From Hetaerina americana (lineage: Eukaryota; Arthropoda; Insecta; Odonata; Calopterygidae): a stretch of 64,000 bases of DNA. The position numbers were made by a program, and so were the translations under genes. Positions 23,155 to 34,870 of the stretch are shown in pieces; positions within the stretch are counted from its first letter, which is position 1; every line of letters starts with the position of its first letter. The stretch spans positions 3,875,848 through 3,939,847 of the forward strand of contig JAKTNV010000023.1 of the NCBI GenBank assembly GCA_022747635.1, in the 5' to 3' direction. The notes under the pieces are model-generated. The model was not told the origin of the DNA and made no database searches. It worked only from the letters and a program-made list of their open reading frames with translations.

Positions 23155-26125
23155 AAGGTAATCTACCGGTTAAGGTAGGTTTTTGGATTGACACAGCTAC
23201 TAAATAAAACATTTTGTGTCTCCTAACAAAATACAAAATCCAGCATCCTACTCTACATCAGGTCCCTCTTCATCTCTGAGTACAATCTTCCTCCCTTCAT
23301 CCTGTCCCTATCCTGTTCCTTACCTTTCTTCGCTTGCCTAACATTCTACCCTCTATCACAGTCTTCAACATCCCGCTGCCGGTCAATACCCCCTTGATCC
23401 ACTTTTCCTGCCTTCTTAGGATTTCTCCCAACAAACGCCTCCCCTCGCCCACCATGAGACACCTAGTATTTCCTCATTTGTTTTCCTTTCGGCTCATTTG
23501 ACCTTTTCCAATCTTCTCCTCATCCAAATTTCAAAAGCCTCCAATCTACATCTATCCTCCTGCTTCAATGACCACGTTTCCACACCGTACATAGCTACGC
23601 TCCATATCAAAGTTTTTACGAGTCTTTTCTTAATATTCTTACTCAACGTCCCTGTCATCTACTCCCTCCTCCTTGTGAAAGCCTCTTTCCCTAGCGCAAT
23701 TCTTCTCCTAACGTCCCAACTACTTTGACCGTGTTGATCCAAAACACTTCCGAGATACGTACAGGTATACTGTTCTACCTGCTCTAGTTTTTGCCCTCCT
23801 ATTTTAATGTCTAGCTCAGCCTTTTTCTTTCTAGAAAATCGAATAACCTTTGTTTTATTAATATTGATTCTCATCCCATACCTGTCACACTGAATTTCCA
23901 ATTCACTCAGCAATGCTTGCAAACCCTTAGCTGGCTGACAAACTAAAGCTTGATCATCAGCAGACCTAACGGATTTTATTGATTCCCCGCCGACTTTCAT
24001 TCCTACCTCCAGTTCTTCCCATGCCTCTTTAATCATTTCCTCTACAAACAGGTTGAACAGCAACGGTGATAATGGGCAACCCTGCCTTACACCTCTTCCT
24101 AACACTGCCCATCCGGACTCCCCGTTTCCCACTCGCACCTGGGCAGTCTGAGACATGTACAGGTTGCAGATTAGCCTCCTATCCCTCGAATCTATTCTTA
24201 TTTTCTGCAATATACTCATAAGTTTTCCCCAATTCACTCTATCAAACTCTTTTTCGAAATCTACGAAACAGGCAAATACCTACTGGTTGTATTCTGTATT
24301 CCTCTCGATTTATAATCTCATTACTGCCATGGCATCACGCGCACCTATCCCCTTCCTGAACCCAAACTGAGCATCCCCTAAGTAGTCATATGCCCTACTC
24401 TATATCCTTTTGTTCAAGATCCTGAGAACAACTGTAGCTGCGTGGGATATCAAACTTATCGTCCTGTAGTCCTCACATGATGTAGCCTTTTCCTTTCTCG
24501 GAATAGGAACTAAAACTGATCTCACAAAGTCTCTTGGCCAAATTCCTTCCTCATAAATACTACGAATCAGCCCATATAGGCTCTTCCTCCAACATTTGCC
24601 TAAACATGTCCGAAGATCCGCAGGAATATTATCCACCCCCACGGCCTCATTTAGCTTCATCTCCCTTAATGCCCTTTCTATCTCATCTTCGAGTATGCCT
24701 GGACCTCAGCTATCTTCCTCTACGTCATGTTCCTTTTTAGGTCTAACTTTGTTGGTCTAAGCTCTTTACAATACATATATTGTAATTGTATATATTCCTT
24801 CCATCCTTTCTATATATTCCTTCCATCTCTCTTTTATCTTTCCTGTGTCAACTGTTATCTTACCCGCCTCATCTCTCACTGTTAGCATAGATCTTCCTTT
24901 CTTATATCTAAATAAAGATTTAACCTTGCTGTACAGCGCACCAATTTCACCCTTCCTCTGCAAACTTTCCATATCCTCACACGGCGTCTTCCACCATGCT
25001 TCCCTTGCCCTATTTGTTGCCCGCCTCAATATATTGTTTTAGTCTTTGTACTTCATTTTGCCTAACTCTGTGTTTACATTCTTCTATTTTTTCCTCACAT
25101 CCATCTTTGTAATCATCTCATCCGTGATCCATGGTTCCCTAGTCCTTTTCGCGTTAACGGTTCCAATATTGTCTTTTGCGGCTTTAGATATCCCTTTCCC
25201 ATTTTTCTTCGATAGTACTTAGCCCTTTACCATCCTCCATAATATCCTCTTCAGCCTGTTAGTACTCCTTCCTTTTTAATCCATTTAATGCTTCTACCTT
25301 CCATTTTCTATCACACGCGATTATGTCCTCTAAGTGATCGTTTTTCCTATCGACATCTTCCTCTTTATGGTTGCTCGGTGGCATGTATACCTGAATAATA
25401 ACCAAGTTCGTCGGTTTTGCGGTTATCTCTACTAGCAATATTCTATCCGTTACCTGTTCTTTGTTGACTAAGCTTCTTCCAAACCTTTTCATTTAATACT
25501 ATGGTAACCCCTCATTAGCTCTCGGCCCCGCCGCTGTATATTATTCTATAATTATCACACCAGTAATCTCCACTATCCTTCCATCTCACCTCGAATAGAC
25601 CTCAAATATCTATTTTTCCCCTTTCCATCTCTCGCTTAACATTCTCCAATTCCTCGGTCCTCATAATTGTCCCAATATTCCACGTTCCTGTTCTAACTAA
25701 TTGGTCTTCCTCTCCTGCGTCTCTGCTGCTGCCGTTTTTCCCTTGCAAGGGTTTCGTGGGATGACGACCGCGTAAGCCTTGCCTCCCCCGCTGCCGGGCA
25801 CGACACACGGCCGATTGGGCCGAGCCAGGACTCGTATTCTTCATATTGCCTGTTTTTATATTCTTGGGAATAATAATTGAGATGGTTCCCCGTTGCCTTT
25901 CTCGATAGTGTTTTTAACGTGACACTATCACTCAATGGCCACCATATTGGGGTCAGACGTATTTGCAGCCGCCTCACTGTGGAGTAGACGCCGCGGGGAC
26001 TACCTTTCGTCTGGCTCTTAACCTTCGACCTATCTGACATGTGTGGCCTTACCGGGAGCAATTATTATTACTCCCGCCAGCACAGCTCTAGGGATCATTG
26101 GAACGCACAAGCCCTTCCACCACGT
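23155..26125 (-). mobile_element. RTE-like LINE, long copy with internal deletion and frameshifts
   Basis: The most complete RTE-like copy in the window. The 5' boundary near 26125 is set by where similarity to the copy at 50480-52580 ends; the 3' end is in simple repeats near 23155. In minus-strand order: a 5' segment coding a basic SQTKGSPRGVYS-type peptide (26061-25693), which carries on into the start of the endonuclease (GTWNIGTIMRTEELENVKRE); an endonuclease fragment (NLVIIQVYMPPSNHKEEDVD); the linker (EAWWKTPCEDMESLQRKGEIGA); and the reverse transcriptase (24660-23659). The endonuclease C-terminal half, including the GDWN/SDHN motifs, is deleted. The family resembles the RTE/BovB-type elements often annotated as craniofacial development protein 2-like. 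Confidence 0.8.
23659..24660 (-). pseudogene. RTE-like reverse transcriptase remnant
   Basis: Two frames separated by stops. 24660-24400 carries the early RT blocks (VGVDNIPADL, VLVPIPRKEKATSCEDYRTI). 24237-23659 carries the later blocks (GRGVRQGCPLSPLLFNLFVE) and the C-terminal LGSVLDQHGQ region. At the catalytic site the usual FADD reads SADD (SVRSADDQAL): the two Asp remain, but the preceding aromatic residue is lost. The gene cannot give a full protein. Confidence 0.8.
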
Positions 26126-26277
26126 TTGTCCGGGGATGGATGGATATAAATATATATATATATATATACACACACATACATATGTGTGGGTATTCGAAAC
26201 GTCAAAACTGCATGCGTCAGTGTCTCTTTGAGTTTTTATCTTTTAAAAATCTATTTCTGTGTTTTTAAGAATATATA

Positions 26278-26358
<81 letters not shown>
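26278..26358. repeat. (TA)n microsatellite
   Basis: About 80 bp of TA with a single G interruption near 26325. Confidence 0.95.
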
Positions 26359-26359
<1 letters not shown>

Positions 26360-26362
<3 letters not shown>

Positions 26363-26605
26363 TTATTTATTTATTTACACACGAAATCCCGCCATGTGGC
26401 GAACAAATATTTATTCACATAGAAATAGATATAAGGAAAAGGGATAGGAACACATAAAAAGGATGAACACAGAAGAGGTGGGGAAAGCGGAATTTAGCAT
26501 ATCACAAACGCAAAAATACTTACTTGACCGGGACTTAACACCGAAGACCTTTCAACTTGCCGAGCCGATGCTCTAACCACTTGAGCTATCGAGGAAACGT
26601 AATTA
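26360..26605 (-). mobile_element. tRNA-derived SINE (third family) with TAAA tail
   Basis: On the minus strand, 26596 to 26527 resembles a tRNA: TAGCTCAAGTGGTTAGAGC is an A-box and D-arm, and GGTGTTAAGTCCC sits at the B-box position, weakened from the consensus. A body follows to about 26380 and the 3' end is a TAAATAAATAAATAAAT tail. The head differs from those at 1.9, 4.5 and 8.1 kb. A tRNA pseudogene without a SINE body is the alternative; the A-rich tail favours SINE. Confidence 0.6.
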
Positions 26606-26667
26606 ATTTACCCTGAGATCCGTGGGTCTTATACTATATTCAACCAAGTGCCTTTGCGCGTGTGACA

Positions 26668-26668
<1 letters not shown>

Positions 26669-26728
<60 letters not shown>

Positions 26729-26760
26729 CATATATATGTATATGTATATGTATATATATA
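26669..26760. repeat. (TA)n-rich microsatellite
   Basis: Long TA run degrading into TATATG repeats on its right side. Confidence 0.95.
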
Positions 26761-26896
26761 TGCACACATACTATAATTATTGAATTTGGTGGCTTAAATA
26801 ATTGAAATCGAAAGACCGGTTCTGCCCCGATAGATATTCCTTCAGGTGCACCGGACGGCTTAAATCATCAAGTTCTCGCGGAATCACCCGACCCAG

Positions 26897-26948
26897 GCCC
26901 CCCTTCCTTCATCCCCCCTTCCTCCATCCCCCCTTCCTCCACGCCCCC
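26897..26948. repeat. 17-bp C/T-rich tandem repeat
   Basis: Three consecutive copies of a CCCCCCTTCCTYCATC-type unit in a GC-rich island at 26870-27060. The frame through it (HPPFLHPPFLH) is repeat-derived. Confidence 0.8.
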
Positions 26949-26949
26949 T

Positions 26950-28085
26950 CTCGAGGCGCCCTCTCCGTGGAGAAGCAAGAACGCCCGCACTCGGCGACTG
27001 AGCGGTTTAAAAATAGAGGGCGTCGCCCGCGGAGAGGAGGCTGGAGTGGGCGGGGCCATCCGGGGAAGAAATCTCACAGAACGAAGATTTCATTAAGATT
27101 CCGGTCCATTCTGAGCGGATATCAATTGCAGATGGATATTTTATGCCCAGGTAGTTGTAGGAATATAAATATTCAACCCCCCAAGAAGGTGGAAGCCCCA
27201 TGGGTAAGAAATATTCTGAGACACCTCCACACTCCGAAAATGCACTGGAAATTATTTCCTTGTTCCTTCTGACGACAATAACGTTCAATCATCCTTGAAA
27301 GATTAGGGAAACGGTGGCGCTCCGTTCATACCATCAACCTAACCCAAGGGCAAGGTAACAGCTTGACTTTCTTCTAAGTGAATGAATAACGACTGGCACT
27401 ATTAAGAGAGATGGAGAAATATTGACGTTGGCACGACGTTCCGAAATCTCCGTTTCTTCGGAAGTTCCTTTCGAAGTTTCTTTAGGAGTCGTAGGACCAT
27501 TATTTTGGGGACGACAATTTCGCCGGAGAAATTATCGTCTCAAAAGTTGGATCTATGAGGATGAAAATGAAGAACATACGGAGTTTCCGCAACTTCACAC
27601 CTTGTAATCCTTTACAAGGAATAGATATTACTGAGATAAAACTCCTCCATTAACACCACATGAGTATTTAAAATTTCATTTGCAATGGCAAAAGAAATTA
27701 AAGGAGTCCGACTAAAGTCAGTCAATTGTTTCGTATGTTTCAATGGACCAACATTCTACGACGTACTTATCTCCTGACTCGCCCCATGGACTAAAACAAT
27801 GACGTGGTTTTCTCATTCTGTCAACCAACTTTTCTGCCGGAATCTGTGATACTTACGCCAAGCAGGCTCGTAGAAACCTACCGGATAGGATCAAGAGCAG
27901 CAGTAAGGCAAAACGTAGTCCGCACAGCTTCTGTTTCTTCACGAGAAGCGAAGGAGTAAGACCTCAGTGGGCGGCCATTTCAGTGATGGTGTCACACCGA
28001 AAACTATTGAGGAAGACAGCAGGAAACGACCTCAATCCAACAAAATAAGAAGTGTCTGGATTTCGAGAGTAAGAAAAGTACACCG
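26950..28085. other. No recognised feature
   Basis: GC-rich for the first ~120 bases, then AT-rich. Short frames (26802-27272 plus, 27422-27607 plus) show no family resemblance. Confidence 0.4.
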
Positions 28086-28670
28086 AAATAACGACCATAT
28101 TTAGAGTAGAGACTTTAAATGACGTACGATGCCGTCATCAGGGAAGTTAAAAACTTCACGCACTTAAAATCTTCATCAGCGTACGTAGAGGTAATAAACA
28201 AGATACGTGAAGGCGGTGCGAGGCTAAGAGAAATGATAATGGGTATTATTGGAGTGAGAGTAACACAGGAATATATATCGAAGAAAGAAGATTCAACGCG
28301 AGGTAGCCGTTGGACAGGCTAGTGTGTATTAATTAGGAAACTGGGGAGAATTGTAGTGAACGTGAACAGGTGAGATAGAAAAATATTAGCAGGAACATAA
28401 GAAGGCGTGGTCAATTCATTGACATCGAGGTGCACACACCGACAAGCAGGCCAAGGGGGTATATGGTATAGCTTCATCGATGAACTAGATACAATAATTG
28501 CACCTGTGACAGGAAGGAAACACGTAATAGTGATGGGGCATTGGAGGACGGTGATATTCAAATGGAGGGATAGGAGTGAGGAAAAATGGCACGGTTTGGG
28601 GGAAGTGAAAACTGCAAGAAGAAAGGTAAATTGCGGCGCTCGCAGTGATGTGCCACCTCTAGTCACTTGA
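28086..28670 (+). pseudogene. Probable LINE endonuclease remnant (RTE-type)
   Basis: In the plus-strand frame at 28407-28670, the stretch IDELDTIIAPVTGRKHVIVMG resembles the APE-type endonuclease region of RTE-like LINEs, where ...VIVMGDWNAVVG is expected. Here it reads VIVMGHWRTVI, so the catalytic-site Asp and Asn are replaced. Downstream GLGEVKTARRK is in the expected place. Upstream similarity (28119-28322) is weak. It is a fragment of a different or older copy than those at 23-26 and 47-52 kb. Confidence 0.5.
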
Positions 28671-29022
28671 AAGTTTAATCGCGAGTTTTGCAGCTGGCCT
28701 TCATTGACACTTTGCCGTGTCTCAAGGCATTGGATATTCCAAGCAAATCTCCATTTAATGGGCACACTTATTTTTCTCAATTTTAGAAAATATTCTTTAA
28801 AATTACTGCGAGAAACTCTATTCGGGAGCGTCGTAATAGTTTTCCTTTGCCTTGAACAGTTGAATAAGAGGATATTGTAAGATGGCTGTGTCCCCAGAGG
28901 TTGAAAAGTTGCACATGAGATGAATTTTCTTTTGATGAAAAACACAAAGGAAGAGGAAACGGTAAATGAATCATGAGGAGAGCTGAAATATGAAAAAAGG
29001 TCGGTGGAGAATCCAGAACATA
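28671..29022. other. No recognised feature
   Basis: No coding or repeat signal was identified between the LINE remnant and the mariner. Confidence 0.4.
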
Positions 29023-29954
29023 CAGGGTTCGTCCGGAAAATAAGTGTACTGAGCTCAGGAAAAAAAATATATTATTACACTTTTACATATCTTAAGCTAA
29101 TATTCCACAAAATAGGACCCTTGTGAGTCGATACACTTGTTCCAGCGGCGTTCCCATTCCTGGAACGCTCCCGCGAAGGCATCACCGGGAACCTCTCGAA
29201 GACACGTCGTCACGGCCTCTTTGACGGCGTCCAAAGTCCCGTATCGCGTTCCTTTCAAACTCCTCTTTATCTTCGGGAACAGAAAGAAGTCCGGTGGTGC
29301 CAAGTCCGGGCTGTAGGGCGGGTGCGGCAGCGTTGCCACGCCGTGCTTGGCCAAGAAGTCCGACACGACAAGCGCGGTGTGAGACGGCGCATTGTCGTGA
29401 TGCAGCCGTCAGATATTTTTGATCGCTGGCCGGACGCGGGCGACTCGTGCACTATTGTTTTTGGCACATTACACTGCTCTGCTATCATCCGAACACTAAG
29501 ATGACGATCAGAGTTCAGTACATCGCGAACTTTTCGCACATTTTCGTCGGTGAGTGTCGTTGATGGGCGTCCAGGCCGTGGTTCGTCGTCGACCTCTTCT
29601 CTGCCCTCCACGAACATCTTGTGCCACCGAAAGATCATGTTTCTGGACATGGCTGACTCCCCGTAAGCCTGGTTAATCATACCGACAGTTTCGGTAGACG
29701 ATTTCCCAAGCTTTACCGCAAATTTGATGGAATAACGCTGCTCCAAAAACTTCGGCATCGCGTTCCGTGACGTGGGTCGAGCGTGGAGGTTCGCGTTAAC
29801 AGAGCTCCTCACTACACCACAGCTCAGAGCCGACTGCCTTTTTCAGCGTCGCTTGCCAACATACCCCCCTCCAATCGCAGCCCATCAGAGCGGTGCTGGG
29901 CGCGCCTGGAGCGGCGGGAAAAAATCAGTACACTTATTTTCCGGACGAACCCTG
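29023..29954 (-). mobile_element. 932-bp internally deleted mariner (family CAGGGTTCG)
   Basis: Perfect terminal repeats starting CAGGGTTCGTCCGGAAAATA at both ends, flanked by TA (29021-29022, 29955-29956). On the minus strand an ATG at 29758 opens the transposase: both helix-turn-helix regions are present (MPKFLEQRYSIKF... to IAEQCNVPKTIVHE). A deletion at about 29430 then removes the region with the first catalytic Asp. The rest continues in another frame with HHDNAPSH, PYSPDLAPPDFFLF (34 residues between the two Asp) and an intact C-terminus ending at 29097. It shares family, ends and N-terminus with the 552-bp copy at 7225-7776 but has lost a different segment. Confidence 0.92.
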
Positions 29955-30023
29955 TATGTTCAATGTTCGGATTATCAAGCCTTATTTTACCATGAAGGAT
30001 CTCAGGTTTTCCCGGCGTATGGT

Positions 30024-30197
30024 ATTCAAGAAGTTCTCTCGGGTTTCCCACCGGGTCAGGTTGCAGTACACCGACCTTTCGAAGGCTGACTCTGCCATCG
30101 TCTTGATTTCACCCTGAAGACGATGGCAGAGTCAGCCTTCGAAACGTCGGTGTACTGCAACCTGACCCGGTGGGAAACCCGAGAGAACTTCTTGAAT
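30024..30197. repeat. Inverted repeat carrying a hammerhead-like motif
   Basis: Arms of about 80 nt (30024-30104 and 30117-30197) around a 12-nt spacer. The right arm reads CGATGGCAGAGTCAGCCTTC, GAAACGTCGGTG and then ACCCGGTGGGAAACCCGAG; the left arm is its complement with one obvious change (GAAAGG for GAAACG). It belongs to the same repeat family as the palindrome at 48894-49074: the arms share GACGATGGC, TCGAAACGT, AACCTGACC and GAAACCCGAGA. The left-flanking DNA (29960-30023) extends the family similarity outwards on that side only. Confidence 0.85.
30110..30152 (+). ncRNA. Hammerhead ribozyme-like motif
   Basis: In order: CACC (30110-30113, stem I strand); CTGAAGA (30114-30120, core box of CUGANGA form); one extra C (30121); GATGGC and GCCTTC (30122-30127, 30135-30140), which pair as stem II with one T-T mismatch; GAA plus the self-complementary ACGT (stem III); C (30148, cleavage-site position); and GGTG (30149-30152), which pairs with CACC as stem I. 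All elements of a type I hammerhead with a minimal stem III are present. The extra base before stem II departs from the canonical fold, so activity is uncertain. Confidence 0.55.
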
Positions 30198-30249
30198 TTA
30201 TTTTACCAGTCAGGCGCAGAGTCACGACATTACCAAGCCAGCTGTAAAA

Positions 30250-30780
30250 TAAGCTTGATAGGTATGGGGTAAAGCGATAATGCAAAAGTTATTAAGTTTT
30301 CGAGAGGGAGGAAAGTTATGTTAAATGTTAAAATTAGAGGCCACAAAGTAAAGCAGGTGGAGCAGTTTACCTGTCTTGGAAGTGCTTTTGACCATCTTCA
30401 TGCTTTTGACCATCTTCATGCTTTTGACCATCTTCATGCTTTTGATCAGCTTCATAGGGACTGCGTCATAAGAACTGCGTTATGCAAACAAACTTTGAGA
30501 GAAGCGAGTGTCAATGATAGCGGCGTGGAGTCGGGGTATTAAGAAAAGATTAGAGAAAGCTCTTATAGAGTGCGATTTTGTGTACGGTAAGAACTTTGTG
30601 CGAAATTCTGTGTACTTGGTCGTTGAACCAAGGTGACAGGCGTAGATTGAAGGATTTTGGGACATGGGTTCGAAAGAAGATGGAAAAGACAAAATGTACG
30701 GAAACGGAAAGGAGAATGGCTCGATGCCTAATTCTTGGATCAGAAATAATCACGGGTTCGATGGTCTCGCGCTAGAATGT
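30250..30780 (+). mobile_element. RTE-like LINE, C-terminal fragment
   Basis: The plus-strand frame includes VKIRGHKVKQVEQFTCLGSA, then an expanded repeat and a CVIRTALCKQTLREASV region. This matches the end of the RT and the following domain in the other RTE-like copies (GGQKLEQVEQYTCTYLGSVL). It also contains LNQGDRRRLKDFGTWVRKKM, the C-terminal conserved block (compare the copy at 32.6-34.9 kb). It has several frameshifts and is 5' truncated just beyond the inverted repeat. Confidence 0.75.
30384..30455. repeat. 18-bp minisatellite, four copies, inside the LINE
   Basis: GCTTTTGACCATCTTCAT repeated four times; the last copy is variant (GATCAGCTTCAT). In frame it gives FDHLHA repeats, inserted where other copies have LDQHGQ once. 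Confidence 0.95.
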
Positions 30781-32560
30781 AATCAATCTCATGAATTTTT
30801 AGCTGCGATACAAAACGTTTCCCATAGAGATAAATTTTAATTGATGTTGACCTTTCCATTAGAGTTGAACTCTTAAGTATCATCACATTTTTCATACGTA
30901 AGCAACGTCATTGAATTCAGAAATGGGCGTTTAAATATTTTCACAAACCAGATGTTATGTAACACACTCTGAGAAACCAAGCATATGATTCCAAAGGGAT
31001 ATGTTACTCCCAACTGTGAGAAATTTATTAAAATTATTTTTTTCCTCCCCAATGGCTAATGAGTTTAACTCTAAATTGTTATCATATATTTCGTAGGTAA
31101 GCAAAGTCATTGAATGACAAACCAGATGTTATATACCACTCTCGGAGAAACGTCCAGCGTTTCCAGATTGATCGGCGATGTTTTCCAGTCCAAAACAATA
31201 TACCCGTATTGGAGCATGCCTCAGGTAATATGACTGCCTACTTGACCACGGCAGATACCAAGAGCTATGCGGTATAATGGTGACGGTAGGCGAGTGTCGA
31301 GAATAAATGCTTTTACGAATCGAATTCAGTCTCGAAAATCCCTATTGTTTGGTGGTCGTCCGTTCGAGTGCGTCTACTAATACAGTATACTGTAATGTCT
31401 AAATATGAAGAGATTTTTTTCTTCCTGCCAAGCAATGCATGTTTGCACATCATCATGACTTTCGCTCTATTATGGATTTGACCCTATGAGATATTTCCGT
31501 CGTTCATCACACATTACTGTGGAGAGGAAGCGACATTTTTAACGTCAACTCGTTTGTACGCATGTATACAATGCCCCGCGTCCTCCATTTCCTCCTTGTC
31601 ATAAAATCTGTCTATGAACCACGGAAACGTTGTAGAAGATATGATACTTTATGCGTAACTTGTAATTCCATGTCCAAACCTCTCAACTTCGATTTCCCTT
31701 CCTCCTCCATGATAATAAAACAGGATTGGAAATTGTTAGCATCAAGGCTACATCCGCACCATTTTAAATCCGTATCTTCGTTAGAAAATGTAGATGTCCA
31801 GTTTACCTCCCCGATATAAAAGGTACTGTTGGTTATGATCGTCTTTCTCTTGAGAAAGCACTCTATGAAGGAAACGTATTTTTATAAGTCTCCGCCAGGA
31901 TAGAGAAACAATTCAACACACTGAAATTGAGTGCGCACTGTATCAACCGTGTAATTAAGCAGACTTTCTAAATAATTGCAACAGTTAAATTTCTGGGAAA
32001 ACATCATCCTTGGCCAAATACAGAATGCGTTTCGCCGAGCGAAAATTGCATGCAATAGGTTATAAACCACGGCTGGTTTATCCTGATAGGTCTCCTTGAG
32101 TTGCATGATACCCATATCGCACTCAAGATTCAAGTAAATATCGTTCTACTCCCAGCATTGCTATCCTATTTAGAGAGTTTACTTTGTCAGTTTATTGCAG
32201 AGGCAGGCAGTTTATGGGTGCCTATTCTTAGTTCATGGTTGCGTGGGTAGCGTGTGAAAACATAGAAGACACACTGGGATCATCTCATCCACAATGATTG
32301 AGATTGGCCGCTCTAATGCCCTCGCAAAGAAGGTCGCATTCCGTTTCCGCAGGATGGCATGATTTAAGAAAAACGTCTCGCACCTGGGAACAATTACGCT
32401 AACCTTCCCGAGTTGTTTACGGATCTTCCCTCTCCCGAGCCACTTTATGACACTCCCAAGGCTCGAATGAAGTTACTTTGGCAGCCGCAAGCAAGAGCGA
32501 GTCGTGTCTTTCACCATAAACTGCACCGTGAAGAACAGCGTCATTAATTCGCACAATTTT
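30781..32560. other. No recognised feature
   Basis: AT-rich sequence. It contains two similar stretches (around 30900-31000 and 31090-31150) sharing AAACCAGATGTTATRTA and GAGAAAC, which may be an old local duplication. No coding similarity was recognised. Confidence 0.4.
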
Positions 32561-34870
32561 CCGGGAGTGAATGCGGATTCAGATCATAATTTAGTAATAA
32601 TGGAGTTTTAACGCCAGAATAAAATGGATAAAACAAGTAAGACAAATTAGGAAATGGAAATTAAAAGACTGAACCTGAAGGACAAGAAAGGAGGATCATC
32701 AGAGTGTGCATTGGTGAAATCCGGAATGAGAGAAGGGAGCTGGGTGCCGTGGAGGAAAAGTGAGAATGTGTCACAGAAGGGAAATCGAAAGCCACAAAGG
32801 AAAAATAGGAACAGCGAATATGAAAATAACACGAGAGCCAAGGATTAAAGAAGAGATGATTAGGAATTAAGACGTGATAAGGAAATGGAAGATTGTAAAC
32901 ACAGAAATAGGTGAATCAACTAAGAAAAACCGGTGTAACACGGCCTAGTTTTCAGACATGTTTCGACCCAGGAAGAGGGAATGTCGAAAAACAAGGAATA
33001 CGGGTTTCCATCGCCAGTTAGAGAAATTCTTAATTTGCTAATATTGGCAGGACACAAAACTGTGCTATTAAAACAGACGGGAAATAAACTAGCTATGTTT
33101 CTTTCATACACGGTTGAAATTCATCACCCTAATTCTCTTCCCATATCCATATCACCTAGTGAATAAATAGCATCAAAACGTTCTTCAATTATTGAAAATA
33201 ATCGATGAACGTTTGGCGGGTTATGCTAAAAAAGTTTACGTCCAGTAGTGCCGTTACATTTCCAACACTAAACTTCAAGTGTAGCGAATTCTTTGAAAAG
33301 CTTCTCAGGAAAGAGACAATCTATAATCTTCAAGTGCAGAGGGAAGATAACATTCCCGCGGATCTTCTTAAGGGTTCAGAAAAAAATGGGAAAGATAGTT
33401 TTTATGTACTAATTTTTTGCAATTATGAGGGAAAAATTTGCCTGGAAGATTTCATCAGATCAGTTTTCGTTCCTATTCCAAGAGAAAATGAAAGGCAGTC
33501 ATATGTGAGAACTATGAAACATTCAGTTTGATTTTGCTTGCAGTTGAAGTGGTCCTCAGTATCATCAATAAGAGGATGGAGTTGAGGTCAGCAGATTACT
33601 TAGGGGGTGATCAGTTTCAGTTCAGAAAGAGAAGCGAGATGACAGAACAGTCATGAGGTCACTTATAGAGAGGAACATGGTGAACAATTAAGATGCATTT
33701 GTCGTTTTTTCTAGGCTCAAGGAGGTCTCGGGTAGAGGAAAATTTAAGTAGACTCAGTTGATGTATTGCAGTATATGGGAGTAGATTGAAGGGATGGGAG
33801 ACATCCGCAACCTGTACATGACTCACAATGCTCAGGTGCAAGTAGTGAATGGGGATTCGGGACAGGTTGGGCTGGTAATAGGGGTAAGACTGTTGTGTCC
33901 ATTATCACCTGTGCTATTCAACGTATATGTGGAGGAAATGACAAGAGAGGCATCAATAACCTGGAGATAGGAATTCAAGTCTGTTGACAATTCATAAAAT
34001 CAGTTAGGTTTGAGAATGTTCAAACATTAGCTTGCCATGCAGCGAAGGGGTTTCAAGAATTACTGAGTGCATTACTGAGTGGAAAGTCAGAGCGATTGGA
34101 ATGGAATGAGAACAAATATCAACAAAAAAAGGTTTTGAAGTTTTCAAGAATGAGAAATGGCAGGTCAAACATTAAAATAAGAGCTCAAAAACCTGACCAG
34201 GTGGTATGGTTGACCTATCTCGGAAGTGTTCTGGACCAAAATGGTCAAAATAATAGAGACATAAGACGAAGACTTTCTTTAGACAGAGAATCTTTCATGA
34301 GGAGGGAGAATTGATGCCAGGGACGTAATCGATGACACGGGATGACAGTGTGGGCAAGAATGTTAAGAAAAGGCTTGTTAAAACTTCGATACAGAGCGCG
34401 GTTTTGGACGGAGCGGAAACGTGGTCGTTGAATCAGGACGATAAGCGTGGATTAAAGGCTTTTGCAATGTGGATGTTGAGAAAGACGGCAAAGTTTAAAT
34501 GCACAGAATGGAAAACATGCGAGGAAGTGTTAGGAATGGCGGGGAAGAAGAGTTGAAAGTTGGGAAAAAAACAAATGAGATAGGAAAGATGGATGCAGAG
34601 CGCTTTGATTGGAGATGGTATGGTATGGGATGTTTGAGAAGTGTGAAAGATGGGAGAGCGCTAGAAAAGCGAGGTGCAGGTAGGCAAAGAATGCATAGTC
34701 ATGTTGGACGTAATGATGGGAGGGAGGAAGTGTGCAGAAAGGAAGGGCTTATTTTAGTTTCGGATTTCTTGTTGTTTTTTGTACGAGAGGCAAGGTAATT
34801 TACCCTTGTAAACATAGGCTGTGTCCATCCAAAGTCTACCCTTACTAGTAGAATACCAATAATAAATAAA
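32561..34870 (+). mobile_element. RTE-like LINE, decayed plus-strand copy
   Basis: It starts in the endonuclease C-terminus (PGVNADSDHNLVIM, 32561-32605). The linker follows at 32740-32920 (TREPRIKEEMI, RKWKIVNTEIGEST, matching the 51 kb copy). Next come early RT blocks (33340-33500: EDNIPADLLK, FVPIPRENE), the C-terminal RT region (34096-34314: LTYLGSVLDQNGQNNRDIRR) and the terminal domain (34332-34556: DGAETWSLNQDDKRGLKAF). It ends near 34870 in AATAATAAATAAAT. The segment at 32930-33290 does not match the other copies and may be an insertion. Many stops and frameshifts make it non-functional. Confidence 0.75.
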
